Shown one piece after another: positions 43,919 through 55,143 of a DNA stretch of 55,914 bases. This DNA is from an uncultured Luteimonas sp. (lineage in GTDB: Bacteria; Pseudomonadota; Gammaproteobacteria; Xanthomonadales; Xanthomonadaceae). The stretch is from assembly GCA_934541015.1 (NCBI GenBank), contig CAKTDC010000020.1, positions 1 through 55,914 of the forward strand, in the 5' to 3' direction. The notes below the pieces were generated by a model, which was not told the DNA's origin, did not search any database, and saw only the letters and a list, made by a program, of their open reading frames with translations. Made by a program: the position numbers and the translations under genes. Every line of letters starts with the position of its first letter. The first letter of the stretch is position 1.

Positions 43919-44635
43919 TCACAGGCCGTCGCCCTGGTCCCAGAGGCTCTTCCCGCTGCGCCCGCGGATCGCCTCCACCCGCGCCAGGTGCAGGGCAAGC
44001 TCCGCCTCCGGCAGCGCGATCAGGGGACGCGGACCGAGGGCGGCCTGTCCGATGCCGATGGCGCCCGCCGGCTGCGCCGTGGTCTCCTGCACCGGCATGC
44101 CGAATCCGATCTCGCTCTGCCCGGCGGTGAGCGCGAGATAGGCCTCGGCCAGCAGCTGCGCGTCGAGCAGGGCACCGTGCAACTGGCGGTGCGAATTGTC
44201 GATGCCCAGCCGCCGGCACAGCGCGTCCAGCGAATTGCGCTGGCCGGGGAAGCGTTCGCGCGCCAGCTCCAGCGAGTCGAGCACCGAGACGCGCTCGCGC
44301 ATGCGGCCGTAGCGTCCGTCCAGGCGCGAGAGCTCATGGTCGAGGAAGCCGATGTCGAAGGCCGCGTTGTGGATCACCAGCTCGGCGCCGTCGACGAAGG
44401 CGAGGAACTCGTCGACAACTTCCTCGAACCGCGGCTTGTCGGCGAGGAACTCCAGCGTCAGCCCGGTGACCTCCTGCGCGCCGATTTCGAACCCGCGGTC
44501 GGGATTGAGGTAGCGGTGGAAGGTGCGGCCGCTGGGCCTGCGCTCGAGCAGTTCGACGCAGCCGATCTCGACGACGCGGTTGCCCTTCTTCCAATCGAGG
44601 CCGGTGGTTTCGGTGTCCAGGACGATTTGGCGCAT
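43919..44635 (-). CDS. dnaQ: DNA polymerase III epsilon subunit (proofreading exonuclease)
   Basis: The 3'-to-5' proofreading exonuclease of the replicase, 238 aa. It shows DEDDh motifs: VLDTETTGLDW (Exo I), VIHNAAFDIGFLDHEL (Exo II) and HGALLDAQLLAEAYLAL (Exo III). A C-terminal tail of about 60 residues binds the alpha subunit. ATG 44635 gives the standard start MRQIVLDTET. It lies downstream of rnhA on the same strand, the usual dnaQ-rnhA neighbourhood but here co-directional. Confidence 0.96.
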   Translation of the reverse strand: MRQIVLDTETTGLDWKKGNRVVEIGCVELLERRPSGRTFHRYLNPDRGFEIGAQEVTGLTLEFLADKPRFEEVVDEFLAFVDGAELVIHNAAFDIGFLDHELSRLDGRYGRMRERVSVLDSLELARERFPGQRNSLDALCRRLGIDNSHRQLHGALLDAQLLAEAYLALTAGQSEIGFGMPVQETTAQPAGAIGIGQAALGPRPLIALPEAELALHLARVEAIRGRSGKSLWDQGDGL

Positions 44636-44636
44636 G

Positions 44637-44686
44637 GGAGCGGGGATTCGGAACTCGGGATCGGGGATTGGAGATCGGGAAGAGCG
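44637..44686. repeat. GGGATTCGGAACTCGGGATC-type dispersed repeat between rnhA and dnaQ
   Basis: A single-arm copy of the GGGATTCGGGATTGGGG family fills most of the 64-bp gap between the rnhA stop and the dnaQ start. Confidence 0.65.
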
Positions 44687-44699
44687 GGGAAAAGGCGGT

Positions 44700-45146
44700 T
44701 CAGGGAGCGGCGGCCCGCTGGCGGATGGCTTCGTCGCGGGCGAGGACGTCGACGCGTTCGTTGTCCGGGTCGCCGGCATGGCCCTTCACCCAGCGCCAGT
44801 CGATGCGGTGGCGGCGGGCGGCGGCGTGCAGGCGCTCCCACAGGTCGCGGTTCTTCACCGGGTCGCCGCCGGCGGTCTTCCAGCCGCGCCGCACCCAGTT
44901 CGCCATCCATTCGGTGATGCCCTGGCGGACGTACTGCGAATCGGTGAACAGGGTAACCTCGCAGGCTTCGGTCAGGGTCTCCAGGGCGACGATCGCCGCC
45001 ATCAGCTCCATGCGGTTGTTGGTCGTCTGCGGCTCGCCGCCGACCAGCTCGCGCTCGCGTTCACCGTAGCGCAGCAGCGCGGCCCAGCCGCCGGGGCCGG
45101 GATTGCCGAGGCAGGCCCCGTCGGTATGGATGGAGACCTGCTTCAT
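44700..45146 (-). CDS. rnhA: Ribonuclease HI
   Basis: Cuts the RNA strand of RNA:DNA hybrids. The 148-aa product has all four catalytic acidic residues: [14 protein letters not shown] (Asp9), [10 protein letters not shown] (Glu), LFTDSQYV (Asp) and [14 protein letters not shown] (His/Asp). It overlaps the methyltransferase stop by 4 bp (ATGA). Confidence 0.96.
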   Translation of the reverse strand: MKQVSIHTDGACLGNPGPGGWAALLRYGERERELVGGEPQTTNNRMELMAAIVALETLTEACEVTLFTDSQYVRQGITEWMANWVRRGWKTAGGDPVKNRDLWERLHAAARRHRIDWRWVKGHAGDPDNERVDVLARDEAIRQRAAAP

Positions 45147-45790
45147 GCCGCCGGCGACAGGTGCAGGACCCGCCCGCGCCGCCGCACCGGGGTCAGCGGC
45201 ACCACCCTGCGCTCGGCGCGAAGCACGTAGGCCGCACGCATCCCCGGACCGTTCTGCAGCTCCGGCGACACCCGCGGCTTCCAGATCGGGCCGACGCCGA
45301 AGGAGATCGGGTCCGGCTCCAGTCCGCAGGCGCGCAGGCGGCGGCGCCAGAACAGCGGCTCGGACGCGGCCAGCCCGCTGCCGCGCCAGCGCCAGCGGTA
45401 CGGCGCCACCGGATTGAGCAGCAGCAGCCACAGCCGCCCGCCCGGCACCAGCAGGCGCGCCGCCTCCTCGAGCAGCTGCCCGGCCTCGCCGCCGCGGGTC
45501 AGCACGTGCTGCATGACCACGGTGGCGAAGCAGTCGCCCGGCAGCGGAAACGGTGCCGCGCAGACGATGGTGCCGCGCCAGCGCCCGCCCGAGCGCGACA
45601 GCCGCAGCCCCCGGCCGCCCCCGCCCGTGGCCGACGCCGCCGGCGCCAGCCACAGCCAGGGCTGGCCGGGACGTTCGCCAAGTGCCTGTTCCACCACGGT
45701 TTCCTCGCTCAGGGCCAGCGCCTGGCCGGCCGCGGTTCCGAACCAGTCGGGGGAATCGCCGGGTTGACCGGTAGGGGAAGTCGCGGGCAT
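45143..45790 (-). CDS. SAM-dependent methyltransferase-like protein (class I, degenerate)
   Basis: A 215-aa protein commonly found beside rnhA and gloB in Proteobacteria. The methyltransferase fold is suggested by [20 protein letters not shown] and [15 protein letters not shown]. The glycine-rich SAM loop (motif [15 protein letters not shown]) is poorly conserved, so activity is uncertain. It is divergent from gloB with 36 bp between the starts. Confidence 0.75.
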   Translation of the reverse strand: MPATSPTGQPGDSPDWFGTAAGQALALSEETVVEQALGERPGQPWLWLAPAASATGGGGRGLRLSRSGGRWRGTIVCAAPFPLPGDCFATVVMQHVLTRGGEAGQLLEEAARLLVPGGRLWLLLLNPVAPYRWRWRGSGLAASEPLFWRRRLRACGLEPDPISFGVGPIWKPRVSPELQNGPGMRAAYVLRAERRVVPLTPVRRRGRVLHLSPAA

Positions 45791-45826
45791 GGTCCCATTC
45801 TAGGCCAGCCCGGGTTCCGGACGACG

Positions 45827-46591
45827 ATGCGGCTCCAACCCCTGCCAGCGCTCTCGGACAACTACATCTGGACCCTGGCCGACGCCGATGGCCGGGCGCT
45901 GCTGGTCGATCCCGGCGAAGCCGCACCGGTGCTGGCCGCGGCCGGCCAGGGGCTGCGGCCGGTCGGCATCCTCCTCACCCACCACCATCACGACCACATC
46001 GGCGGCGTCCCGGCCCTGCTCGAACGCTGGCCCGGCCTGCCGGTGCTGGCGCCGGCCGATCCGCGCATCGACGTGGCGACCGACACCCTCGGCGACGGCG
46101 ACCGCGCCACGCTCGCGGGATGGAGCTTCGAAGTGCTGGCCGTTCCCGGCCATACCTCCAGCCACATCGCCTTCCACGGCCACGGCGCGCTGTTCTGCGG
46201 CGATACCCTGTTCAGCCTGGGCTGTGGGCGCATGTTCGAAGGTAGCGCGGCCCAGATGCTCGGCTCGCTCGACCGCCTGGCAACCCTGCCCGGCGACACC
46301 CGGGTCTGCTGCGGGCACGAATACACGCTGGCCAACGCCGCCTTCGCGCGCGTGGCCGATCCCGGAAACCCGGCGCTGCTGCGCCGGCACGAAGAGGTCA
46401 GGCGCATGCGCCAGCACGGGCAGCCGACGCTGCCGTCCACGCTTTCCGACGAACTGGCCTGCAACCCGTTCCTGCGCGTCGATGCGCCCGGGGTGCGCGC
46501 GACCCTGCGCGAACGCGACCCGGGCCTGGCGCCGGACCGCGTCGCGGCGTTCGCCGCGCTGCGGCAGTGGAAGGACGGATTCCGCGCATGA
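45827..46591 (+). CDS. gloB: Hydroxyacylglutathione hydrolase (glyoxalase II)
   Basis: Hydrolyses S-lactoylglutathione in methylglyoxal detoxification. The 254-aa product is a metallo-beta-lactamase fold with [10 protein letters not shown], the His in [11 protein letters not shown], the Asp in [17 protein letters not shown] and the His in [11 protein letters not shown]. The stop overlaps the next gene's start (ATGA). Confidence 0.96.
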   Translation: MRLQPLPALSDNYIWTLADADGRALLVDPGEAAPVLAAAGQGLRPVGILLTHHHHDHIGGVPALLERWPGLPVLAPADPRIDVATDTLGDGDRATLAGWSFEVLAVPGHTSSHIAFHGHGALFCGDTLFSLGCGRMFEGSAAQMLGSLDRLATLPGDTRVCCGHEYTLANAAFARVADPGNPALLRRHEEVRRMRQHGQPTLPSTLSDELACNPFLRVDAPGVRATLRERDPGLAPDRVAAFAALRQWKDGFRA

Positions 46592-47838
46592 GGCGGCGAC
46601 AGGCCGCAGCGCTGCTGGTCCTGCTGCTGCCGCTGGCGGCAACCGCCACAGGGGGCAGCGGAACACTCCAGGCGACCGCGGACGCCACCACCGAAGCGGC
46701 GCCGGCGACAGACGCCGCCGGCGCCGGCCAGCCCGCAGACCCACCGCCTCGCGCAGTCGCGGCCACCCCCGCCGGCACCCGCAGCGGCCTGGAGATCTAC
46801 CGCAAGTTCCGGGCAGGACTGGCCCAGCCGCAGTGCGCGCCCGGCGCCAGCGCACGCTGGCGCCAGCACTTCGCCCACGTGCCCGCGCAGATCGCCTCGG
46901 GATCGGGCGACACCCTGCCGATGTTCGGCTACGTCGTCGACGCCCTGCACGAGGCCTACCTGCCCACCGAGTTCGCATTGATCCCGTTCGTAAAAAGCGG
47001 CTATCGGCCCGGTGCGCGCAGTTCCTCCGGCCCGGCGGGCCTGTGGCAGTTCATCGCGATCACCGCGCGCAACCACGAGGTCCCGATCCTCCCCGGCTAC
47101 GACGGCCGCCTGTCGCCGGTCGATTCCACCGCCGCCGCCGTCCGCTACCTCAAGACCCTGCACGGCATGTTCGCCGGCGACTGGAAACTTGCGGTGATGG
47201 CCTACAACGCCGGCGAATACCGGATCCTGGGCGCGCTCAGGCGCGACGGCCAGCGGCCGGCGAACGCCGACACGGAGCGTCTGGCCGTGCCCGACATCAC
47301 CCGCGCCTACGTGCGCAAGCTGCACGCCCTGTCCTGCCTGCTGGCCGAGATGGAAGGCGAGGAACGCTGGATGCGGGCGCTCGACCGGCCGGTGCCGCTG
47401 CTGGCGCCAGTCGCGGTCGCCTCCGGCAGCCGCGACCTGGACGGCCATGCCCGGCGGACCGGCGTCGACGCCGGCCTGCTCAGGCGGCTCAATCCCGCCC
47501 TGCGCGAAGGCTTCCCGCGCAGCCGCGGCGGGCTGCTGGTGCTCTCGCCGACGCCGGCGCAGGCCTCGCCCTCAGCCCGGCTGCCGGGGGAAGGCCTGGC
47601 GGCCGCACCCGCCGCAGCCCGGAGCGGCGACGGTGACGGGGACATCTCCGACGCGGTCGCGATGGCGGTCGAACCGGAACCGCCGCCGCGCACACACGTG
47701 GTGGTCCGCGGCGAATCCGCCTGGACGATCGCCCGGCGCCACGGCATCGCCGTCAACCAGCTGCTCGCCTGGAACCGCCTGGGCACCGGCGCCGTGCTTC
47801 AGCCCGGCATGGTGCTGAGCATCGATCCGCCGCGCTGA
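46588..47838 (+). CDS. MltD-like lytic transglycosylase/LysM protein lacking the catalytic Glu
   Basis: A 416-aa exported protein with a signal peptide (to about residue 20). A low-complexity Ala/Thr/Pro linker (about 22-62), an SLT transglycosylase domain (about 105-245) and one C-terminal LysM domain (about 366-414, peptidoglycan binding) follow. The fold motifs GPAGLWQFI and [11 protein letters not shown] are present. The catalytic Glu expected in a FVESxY motif is Lys136 (FVKSGY, codon AAA at 46993-46995, next to an unusual GTA). It may be an inactive peptidoglycan-binding relative. It overlaps gloB by 4 bp. Confidence 0.88.
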   Translation: MRRRQAAALLVLLLPLAATATGGSGTLQATADATTEAAPATDAAGAGQPADPPPRAVAATPAGTRSGLEIYRKFRAGLAQPQCAPGASARWRQHFAHVPAQIASGSGDTLPMFGYVVDALHEAYLPTEFALIPFVKSGYRPGARSSSGPAGLWQFIAITARNHEVPILPGYDGRLSPVDSTAAAVRYLKTLHGMFAGDWKLAVMAYNAGEYRILGALRRDGQRPANADTERLAVPDITRAYVRKLHALSCLLAEMEGEERWMRALDRPVPLLAPVAVASGSRDLDGHARRTGVDAGLLRRLNPALREGFPRSRGGLLVLSPTPAQASPSARLPGEGLAAAPAAARSGDGDGDISDAVAMAVEPEPPPRTHVVVRGESAWTIARRHGIAVNQLLAWNRLGTGAVLQPGMVLSIDPPR

Positions 47839-47909
47839 ACGTTGCTCGGGCGGGAACCCCCGCGGGCAAGCGTGTCAGAATACGCCGTCGTCCATCACGC
47901 GAGCATCCC

Positions 47910-48707
47910 ATGGGTTTCCTGCAAGGCAAACGCGCCCTCATCACCGGCATCGCCAGCCAGCGCTCGATCGCCAACGGCATTGCCGAAGCGATGCACCGCG
48001 AAGGTGCCGAACTGGCTTTCACCTACCAGAACGAGAAGCTGAAGTCGCGCGTCGACGACGTCGCCGCGCGCCTGGGCGGCGGGCCCTCGTATCCGCTGGA
48101 CGTCACCGACGACGCCCAGATCGAAGCGCTGTTTTCCGATCTGGGCAAGCACTGGCCGGACGGCTTCGACATCCTCATCCACGCCATCGCCTTCGCCCCG
48201 CGCGAAGCGATCGCCGGACAGTTCCTCGACGGGCTCTCGCGCGAGGCCTTCGCCATCGCCCAGGACATCTCCGCCTATTCGCTGGCGGCCCTGGCCAAGG
48301 GCGCGCGGCCGCTGATGCAGGGCCGCAAGGGCGCGGTGCTGACGCTGAGCTACCTCGGCGCGGTGCGCACCCTGCCCAGCTACAACGTGATGGGCGTGGC
48401 CAAGGCCAGCCTCGAAGCGACGATGCGCTACCTGGCCTACAACCTCGGGCCCGAGGGCATCCGCGTCAACGCGATCTCGGCCGGCCCGATCAAGACGCTG
48501 GCGGCCTCGGGCATCGGCGGCTTCCGCAAGATCCTCGGCCACGTCGAAGCGCACACGCCGCTGCGGCGCACGGTGAGCATCGAGGACGTCGGCAACGTCG
48601 CCGCCTTCCTGTGCTCGGACCTGGCCTCGGGCATCACCGGCGAAGTCACCTACGTCGACGCCGGCTACAACATCGTCAGCATGACCGGGATCGGCGGCGA
48701 GGAATAA
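47910..48707 (+). CDS. fabI: Enoyl-[acyl-carrier-protein] reductase (NADH)
   Basis: The last reduction step of fatty-acid elongation, 265 aa, short-chain dehydrogenase fold. It shows the NAD-binding [16 protein letters not shown] and [10 protein letters not shown]. The FabI active-site Y-x6-K lies in [10 protein letters not shown], and [15 protein letters not shown] is also typical. An intrinsic terminator follows 24 bp after the stop. Confidence 0.96.
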   Translation: MGFLQGKRALITGIASQRSIANGIAEAMHREGAELAFTYQNEKLKSRVDDVAARLGGGPSYPLDVTDDAQIEALFSDLGKHWPDGFDILIHAIAFAPREAIAGQFLDGLSREAFAIAQDISAYSLAALAKGARPLMQGRKGAVLTLSYLGAVRTLPSYNVMGVAKASLEATMRYLAYNLGPEGIRVNAISAGPIKTLAASGIGGFRKILGHVEAHTPLRRTVSIEDVGNVAAFLCSDLASGITGEVTYVDAGYNIVSMTGIGGEE

Positions 48708-48731
48708 TCCGCGGCAGCTGCGAGGCATACC

Positions 48732-48761
48732 GAAAGACCCGGCAGCGCCGGGTCTTTTTTT
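48732..48761 (+). terminator. Intrinsic terminator of fabI
   Basis: The stem GACCCGGC / GCCGGGTC with an AGC loop is flanked by AAA and followed by seven T residues. Confidence 0.92.
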
Positions 48762-48791
48762 GGGTTCTTCTCCCAAGCGCGGGAGAATTAT

Positions 48792-49097
48792 GGTTCTTCT
48801 CCCAAGTGAGGGGTCGCTTTCACTTCCGCCGTCGGAAGGACGCCGCGTGCTGCCGGCCGGGGAATTGCGGAAAGCAGCGCATGGATGCGCTGCGGCGGCG
48901 AGTCAGCCATGGGTGAGCGCGCACTGCTTGCGCGGCACTGCCGCGCGTGCGCGTGAACGCCCGGCGCGCTGCGCCGGGCCGGACCGCGAAGCAGGCTGAC
49001 CGGGCCGGGGAGCAATCCCCGGCACGGGGCGACCCTCTGTCCGCAAGCCCCGATCCAGCTCTGCTCTTGCGATTCCCCCGCACTTGGGAGAAGAACC
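48792..49097. mobile_element. MITE-like element A, copy 2, intact
   Basis: A 306-bp element bounded by 22-bp terminal inverted repeats with one mismatch. The left end is GGTTCTTCTCCCAAGTGAGG + GG (48792-48813) and the right end (49076-49097) is its inverse complement. Internal palindromes include GCGCATGGATGCGC and CCCGGCGCGCTGCGCCGGG. No transposase is present. A partial extra end lies at 48763-48787. Copy 1 is at 37438-37978. Predicted minus-strand peptides ending AVPRKQCALTHG come from this repeat and are not real genes. Confidence 0.75.
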
Positions 49098-49179
49098 TCT
49101 TTTGTTCCCCTGAATGAGGGCCGCTCTTCGTCTTGATCTTCGGAGGGACGCCACGCCCTGTTCGCCTGGGACGCAAACC

Positions 49180-51156
49180 TCAGAGCTTGTCTTCCAGCAC
49201 CGTGATCTTCATCGAACTGCGCAGCGACTGCACCAGCGTCTGTGCGTCTTCCTGCCCGAGCACCGCCGAGAACTGCGAGCCGAACATCTTCACCACCTCG
49301 GCCGGCGCCTCCTCCGGATTGCCCGCCACCACCTTGTCGACCGAGAACAGCACGATCCCGCCGTCATCGAGCGCGACCTTGCCCGCCGACACCTCGCCCT
49401 CCCCGGGAGCCGGCGCGCGGAAGTAGGCTGCGGTCGCCTCGCTGGTCGGAACCGAGGCATTGCGCGGGATACCGGGAATCGTTTCCGCAGGCACGCCGCG
49501 CTCCGCGGCGAGCTCCTGGATGCTCTCGCCCTTCCGCAGCCGCTCCAGCAGCGCGTCCGCCTCGGCCTCGGCGCGTTCGGCCGCGCGGGCTGCGCGGATG
49601 TCGGCCACGACCTGCTCACGCGCCTCGGCCACCGTCTGCGGCCGCTCGGGGCTGTGCGCGACCACGCGGATCAGCACCGTGCGCTGCTCGCCGAGCTCGA
49701 TCGGATCGCTGACCGTCCCGTCCTGGATCAGGCTCTCGGAAAACGCCGCGCGCTCCACCGCAGGCAGCGCCGCCACGCCCTCGCCTTCGCCGCGGGCGAA
49801 CGGCCCGACCGTGTGCACCTCCAGCCCCGCATCCTCCGCCGCCGATTCGAGCGAGGTCGGGTTGCGGTACACGATGTCGACGAAACGCCCGATCAGGTCG
49901 TTGAACGCGCGCTCGGCTTCGGACTGGGACAGCTCCGCGGCCAGCTGGTCGCGCACCGATTCGAACGGCACCTGGCGTCCGCGCTCCACCTCGCGCACCT
50001 GGATCACGTGCCAGCCGAACTGGCTGCTGACCGGATCGGACACCGCCCCGGGTTCAAGCGCGAACACCGCGTCCTCGAAGGCCTTGCCCATGCTGCCGTC
50101 CTGGCGGATCCAGCCCAGGTCGCCGCCGTTGGCGGCCGAGCCCGGATCGCCCGGATTGGCCTTGGCCAGCCCGGCGAAATCCGCGCCAGGCGCGCGCGCC
50201 TGGCGGGCGATGTCGGCTGCACGCTCCTGCGCAGCCGCGCGCGCGGCCGCATCGGCGCCGGCCTCCAGCGGCACCAGGATGTGCGAGACCAGGCGCTGCT
50301 CGGGTTCGGCGAACCGCACGCCTTCGCGCGCGTAGCGCTCGCGCAGCGCGGCCTCGTCCGGCGCCGCCTGCGGCGGCAGCGCGCTGCCGTCGATCTCCAC
50401 GTACTCGATCGTGACCAGCTCGGGCACGCGGTAGAGCGCGGCATGAGTCGCATGCCGTTCCTGGATCTCGGCTGCGCTGACCGCCCCGGTATCGGGATCC
50501 GGCGCCGGAAGCAGCAGCACGCTGACGTCGCGGCGCTCCTCCAGCAGCCGCATCATCCGCCTGGCCTCGCCCGGGGTCACGAATGCCGACTCGGCCACCT
50601 GCGTGGGAATCACCCCCTGCAGCAGGCCCTCGCGCACCATCTCCTGGAACTGCTGCGGCGACTGTCCCTGCGCCTGCAGGGTGATCTGGTAGCGCTCGGG
50701 ACTGAACTGGCCGTCCACCTGGAAGGCCGGGAATGACTGGATCGTTTCCCGCACCAGACCATCGCCCACCGCGATGCCGCTGCCGCGCGCCTCGAGCCGC
50801 AGCACCGCCTGGTCGATCAGCGTCTCCAGCACTGCGCGCTTGTTGTCGATCGACTCGAACGCGCGCGCGTCGAACTGCTCGCCCTGCGCCGCGCGCTGCG
50901 CGCTGCGCTCCTGCTCGAAGGCACCGCGGAAGTCGTCGGTGGTGATCTCCTGCGACTGCCACACCAGCTTGCGCACCAGCCACCAGTCCGGCGCCGCACG
51001 CCACCACGAAGGCGGCGCCTCGACCTTGGCCGCGTAGTTCGCGCTGCTCTGGAACAGGTACTGCTCCATGCCGAAGAAGGCGAACGGAACCGCGAGCAGG
51101 CACACGATCGCGATCGCGACCCAGCCGGACATTTTTTCTCGAAGGGCCTGGAGCAT
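49180..51156 (-). CDS. ppiD: Peptidyl-prolyl isomerase/periplasmic chaperone PpiD
   Basis: A membrane-anchored chaperone near the Sec translocon, 658 aa. It has one N-terminal membrane helix (about 12-32), a SurA-like N-domain and a parvulin domain (about 265-380) with RLVSHILVPLEAG, GGDLGWIRQDGSM and FGWHVIQV. A C-terminal helical domain ends the protein. ATG 51156 is the family-typical start; longer frames lack a promoter. It lies downstream of the hup/tRNA block, as in other Xanthomonadaceae. Confidence 0.94.
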   Translation of the reverse strand: MLQALREKMSGWVAIAIVCLLAVPFAFFGMEQYLFQSSANYAAKVEAPPSWWRAAPDWWLVRKLVWQSQEITTDDFRGAFEQERSAQRAAQGEQFDARAFESIDNKRAVLETLIDQAVLRLEARGSGIAVGDGLVRETIQSFPAFQVDGQFSPERYQITLQAQGQSPQQFQEMVREGLLQGVIPTQVAESAFVTPGEARRMMRLLEERRDVSVLLLPAPDPDTGAVSAAEIQERHATHAALYRVPELVTIEYVEIDGSALPPQAAPDEAALRERYAREGVRFAEPEQRLVSHILVPLEAGADAAARAAAQERAADIARQARAPGADFAGLAKANPGDPGSAANGGDLGWIRQDGSMGKAFEDAVFALEPGAVSDPVSSQFGWHVIQVREVERGRQVPFESVRDQLAAELSQSEAERAFNDLIGRFVDIVYRNPTSLESAAEDAGLEVHTVGPFARGEGEGVAALPAVERAAFSESLIQDGTVSDPIELGEQRTVLIRVVAHSPERPQTVAEAREQVVADIRAARAAERAEAEADALLERLRKGESIQELAAERGVPAETIPGIPRNASVPTSEATAAYFRAPAPGEGEVSAGKVALDDGGIVLFSVDKVVAGNPEEAPAEVVKMFGSQFSAVLGQEDAQTLVQSLRSSMKITVLEDKL

Positions 51157-51304
51157 GGCATGAGAGGCAGTGGACGTAGCCCGACAGTTTAACCGCTTGC
51201 CTCCCTGTGCGGGCCGCGAGTGGATGCCGCACGGAGCACGCGGTAAACAGGGGCAAGCGAACCAGGGGGAGTGTTTCAAGGGCTGGTGACGGGCCCCCAC
51301 CCGG

Positions 51305-51434
51305 CCTCCCCCGCAAGCGGGGGAGGAGCCAGAAGCTCGGCGGTGCGGCACATCCCCACCCCACGTGCGGGGGGGCGGCCGACTACGTGTACGGACTGAT
51401 CGCCGCAACCCTCCTCCCCCGCTTGCGGGAGAGG
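51305..51434. repeat. Cluster of CCTCCCCCGC palindromes
   Basis: A 10-bp perfect palindrome CCTCCCCCGC-AA-GCGGGGGAGG (51305-51326) is followed by a related, imperfect one at 51413-51434 and a third piece at about 51354-51376. They lie in the 361-bp gap between ppiD and the tRNA terminator, which holds nothing else I can identify. Confidence 0.7.
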
Positions 51435-51516
51435 CCGAGGGGGGCCAGCACCTGCACGGCATCGCCTCCCGCAAACTATTCCGGAGACGCCTCCCGCCCC
51501 GCAAGCGCAAGCCAGG

Positions 51517-51548
51517 CAACAAAAAACCCCCGGTTTCCCGGGGGTTTT
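51517..51548 (-). terminator. Intrinsic terminator of the tRNA-Val/tRNA-Asp transcript
   Basis: On the minus strand CCCCCGG-GAAA-CCGGGGG is followed by TTTTTTGTT. It lies 11 nt after the 3' end of tRNA-Asp, and isolates ppiD from the tRNA transcript. Confidence 0.85.
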
Positions 51549-51558
51549 CTGCGACATC

Positions 51559-51635
51559 TGGCGGAGCGGACGGGACTCGAACCCGCGACCTCCGGCGTGA
51601 CAGGCCAGCATTCTAACCAGCTGAACTACCGCTCC
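51559..51635 (-). tRNA. tRNA-Asp(GTC)
   Basis: A 77-nt tRNA with CCA encoded. The acceptor is GGAGCGG/CCGCTCC. The anticodon loop CTGTCAC gives anticodon GTC, and the T-arm contains GGTTCGAGTCC. It is co-transcribed with tRNA-Val upstream. Confidence 0.98.
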
Positions 51636-51675
51636 ATAAATCTGCAACTGCCGCTTGCAACTACCGCGCCTCCCT

Positions 51676-51750
51676 TGGTGGGTGCTGAGGGTTTCGAACC
51701 CCCGACCCTCGCCTTGTAAGGGCGACGCTCTACCGCTGAGCTAAGCACCC
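51676..51750 (-). tRNA. tRNA-Val(TAC)
   Basis: A 75-nt tRNA with CCA encoded. The acceptor is GGGTGCT/AGCACCC, the anticodon loop CTTACAA gives anticodon TAC, and the T-arm contains GGTTCGAAACC. It starts 21 nt after the hupB stop. Confidence 0.97.
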
Positions 51751-51771
51751 GTCAGGGAACTCAGTAGCCAG

Positions 51772-52050
51772 TCAGTTTACTGCATCCTTGAGCGCCTTGC
51801 CAGCCTTGAACACCGGGCTGTTGGAGGCGGCGATCTGGATCGGTTCCTTGGTGCGCGGGTTCAGGCCGGTGCGCGCGGCGCGCGCCTTCACCGAGAACGA
51901 CCCGAAACCGATGATGTTCACCGAGTCCCCGGCCTTCAGGGTCTGGGCGATGGTGTCCAGCGCGGCATCGACCGCCCTCGTGGCATCGACCTTCGACAGT
52001 CCGGCGGTCGTCGCCACCTTGTCAACCAGTTCGCCCTTGCTCATTGCCAT
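51772..52050 (-). CDS. hupB: DNA-binding protein HU
   Basis: A small nucleoid protein that bends DNA, working as a dimer. The 92-aa product (KGELVDKVATTAGLSKVDA, IGFGSFSVKARAARTGLNP) has the beta-arm and the C-terminal FKAGKALKDAV typical of HU. ATG 52050 follows AAGGAG at good spacing. It is the next gene downstream of lon, with its own promoter, and the tRNAs follow it. Confidence 0.96.
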   Translation of the reverse strand: MAMSKGELVDKVATTAGLSKVDATRAVDAALDTIAQTLKAGDSVNIIGFGSFSVKARAARTGLNPRTKEPIQIAASNSPVFKAGKALKDAVN

Positions 52051-52151
52051 ATCTGTGCTCCTTGGCGGTAGATTCCGCCACCTGGTGATGGACCGGGCCG
52101 CACCGGGAATCCGGCGATCGCCTCGATCGTTCGTGAATCCGTAACGCCCGC

Positions 52152-52187
52152 ATTCTACGCGCTGTCGGTCGTGTTTTCGACACGACC
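52152..52187 (-). promoter_or_regulatory. hupB promoter with overlapping inverted repeat
   Basis: On the minus strand TCGAAA (52180-52175) and TAGAAT (52157-52152) are 17 bp apart, a fair sigma-70 promoter. An 8-bp perfect inverted repeat GGTCGTGT / ACACGACC (52167-52187) covers the -35. It may be an operator. The rest of the 433-bp gap up to lon holds a partial CATTCCCGCGCAGGCGAGAA palindrome (about 52358) and the MITE relic. Confidence 0.45.
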
Positions 52188-52442
52188 GGAGGCGTGAAGA
52201 CGCGCCCATTCATCGTCGCCGGCACAGCGATGGCGCCGGAAGGGACGGCGTCGGGGCCGCGGATGAACACGACCCCGCCGGCATATCCGCGTGAAGCGGA
52301 AACCGGGCGCGTCGCGCCGCCAATATGCCGTCCCGCAGGTTGCTTGTGCTCGCCATTCCCGCGCAGGCGAGAATTCAGCGGCTTTCATTTCAACGGGTTA
52401 ACGCCCATGGAGGACCAGCGCTCCGCACTGTTGTGACGCACC

Positions 52443-52482
52443 TCCCGCCTTCGCGGGGATGACGACGGTTGTTCAGATGCTC
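52443..52482. repeat. Right-end relic of MITE-like element B
   Basis: CCTCCCGCCTTCGCGGGGAT (about 52442) is followed by GACGACGGTTGTTCAGATGC. It parallels the right end of the element at 37554-37709 (palindrome arm, then TTGTCCAGAGGTT). It abuts the lon stop codon. Confidence 0.45.
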
Positions 52483-52483
52483 C

Positions 52484-54937
<2,454 letters not shown>

Positions 54938-55013
54938 TGCGGGTTCCGGGGGGGGAGCGGGGGAAGGCCGCGCCATCGGCGGCGGCCGCGCGGGACGGGC
55001 CCGCATGGGAACC

Positions 55014-55042
55014 TTATGGGGCCAGTCGGAACAGGATGCAAG
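55014..55042 (-). promoter_or_regulatory. Sigma-32-type heat-shock promoter of lon
   Basis: On the minus strand CTTGCAT (55042-55036) is separated by 14 bp from CCCCATAA (55021-55014). This closely fits the heat-shock consensus CTTGAAA - N13-15 - CCCCATNT. It gives a leader of about 70 nt to the lon ATG. Confidence 0.65.
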
Positions 55043-55143
55043 CGCGCGCCGCACACGCAGCGTTCTGGCGGGCGGCTGCCCGCGCGGACGCGGCAGCCCG
55101 CCCTTCGCGGACGGCGGTCCTGGACCCGGCGGCGCGGCCGCGG

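Noticed and set aside
48180..48200. Triclosan-resistance substitution in FabI (Ala at the E. coli Gly93 position)
   Set aside because: Ala occurs naturally at this position in other FabI proteins, including triclosan-sensitive Staphylococcus aureus FabI, so it is not evidence of resistance.
54938..55054. Extended N-terminus for Lon
   Set aside because: The extension is Pro/Arg/Ala low complexity, and its first ATG lies upstream of the sigma-32-like promoter.
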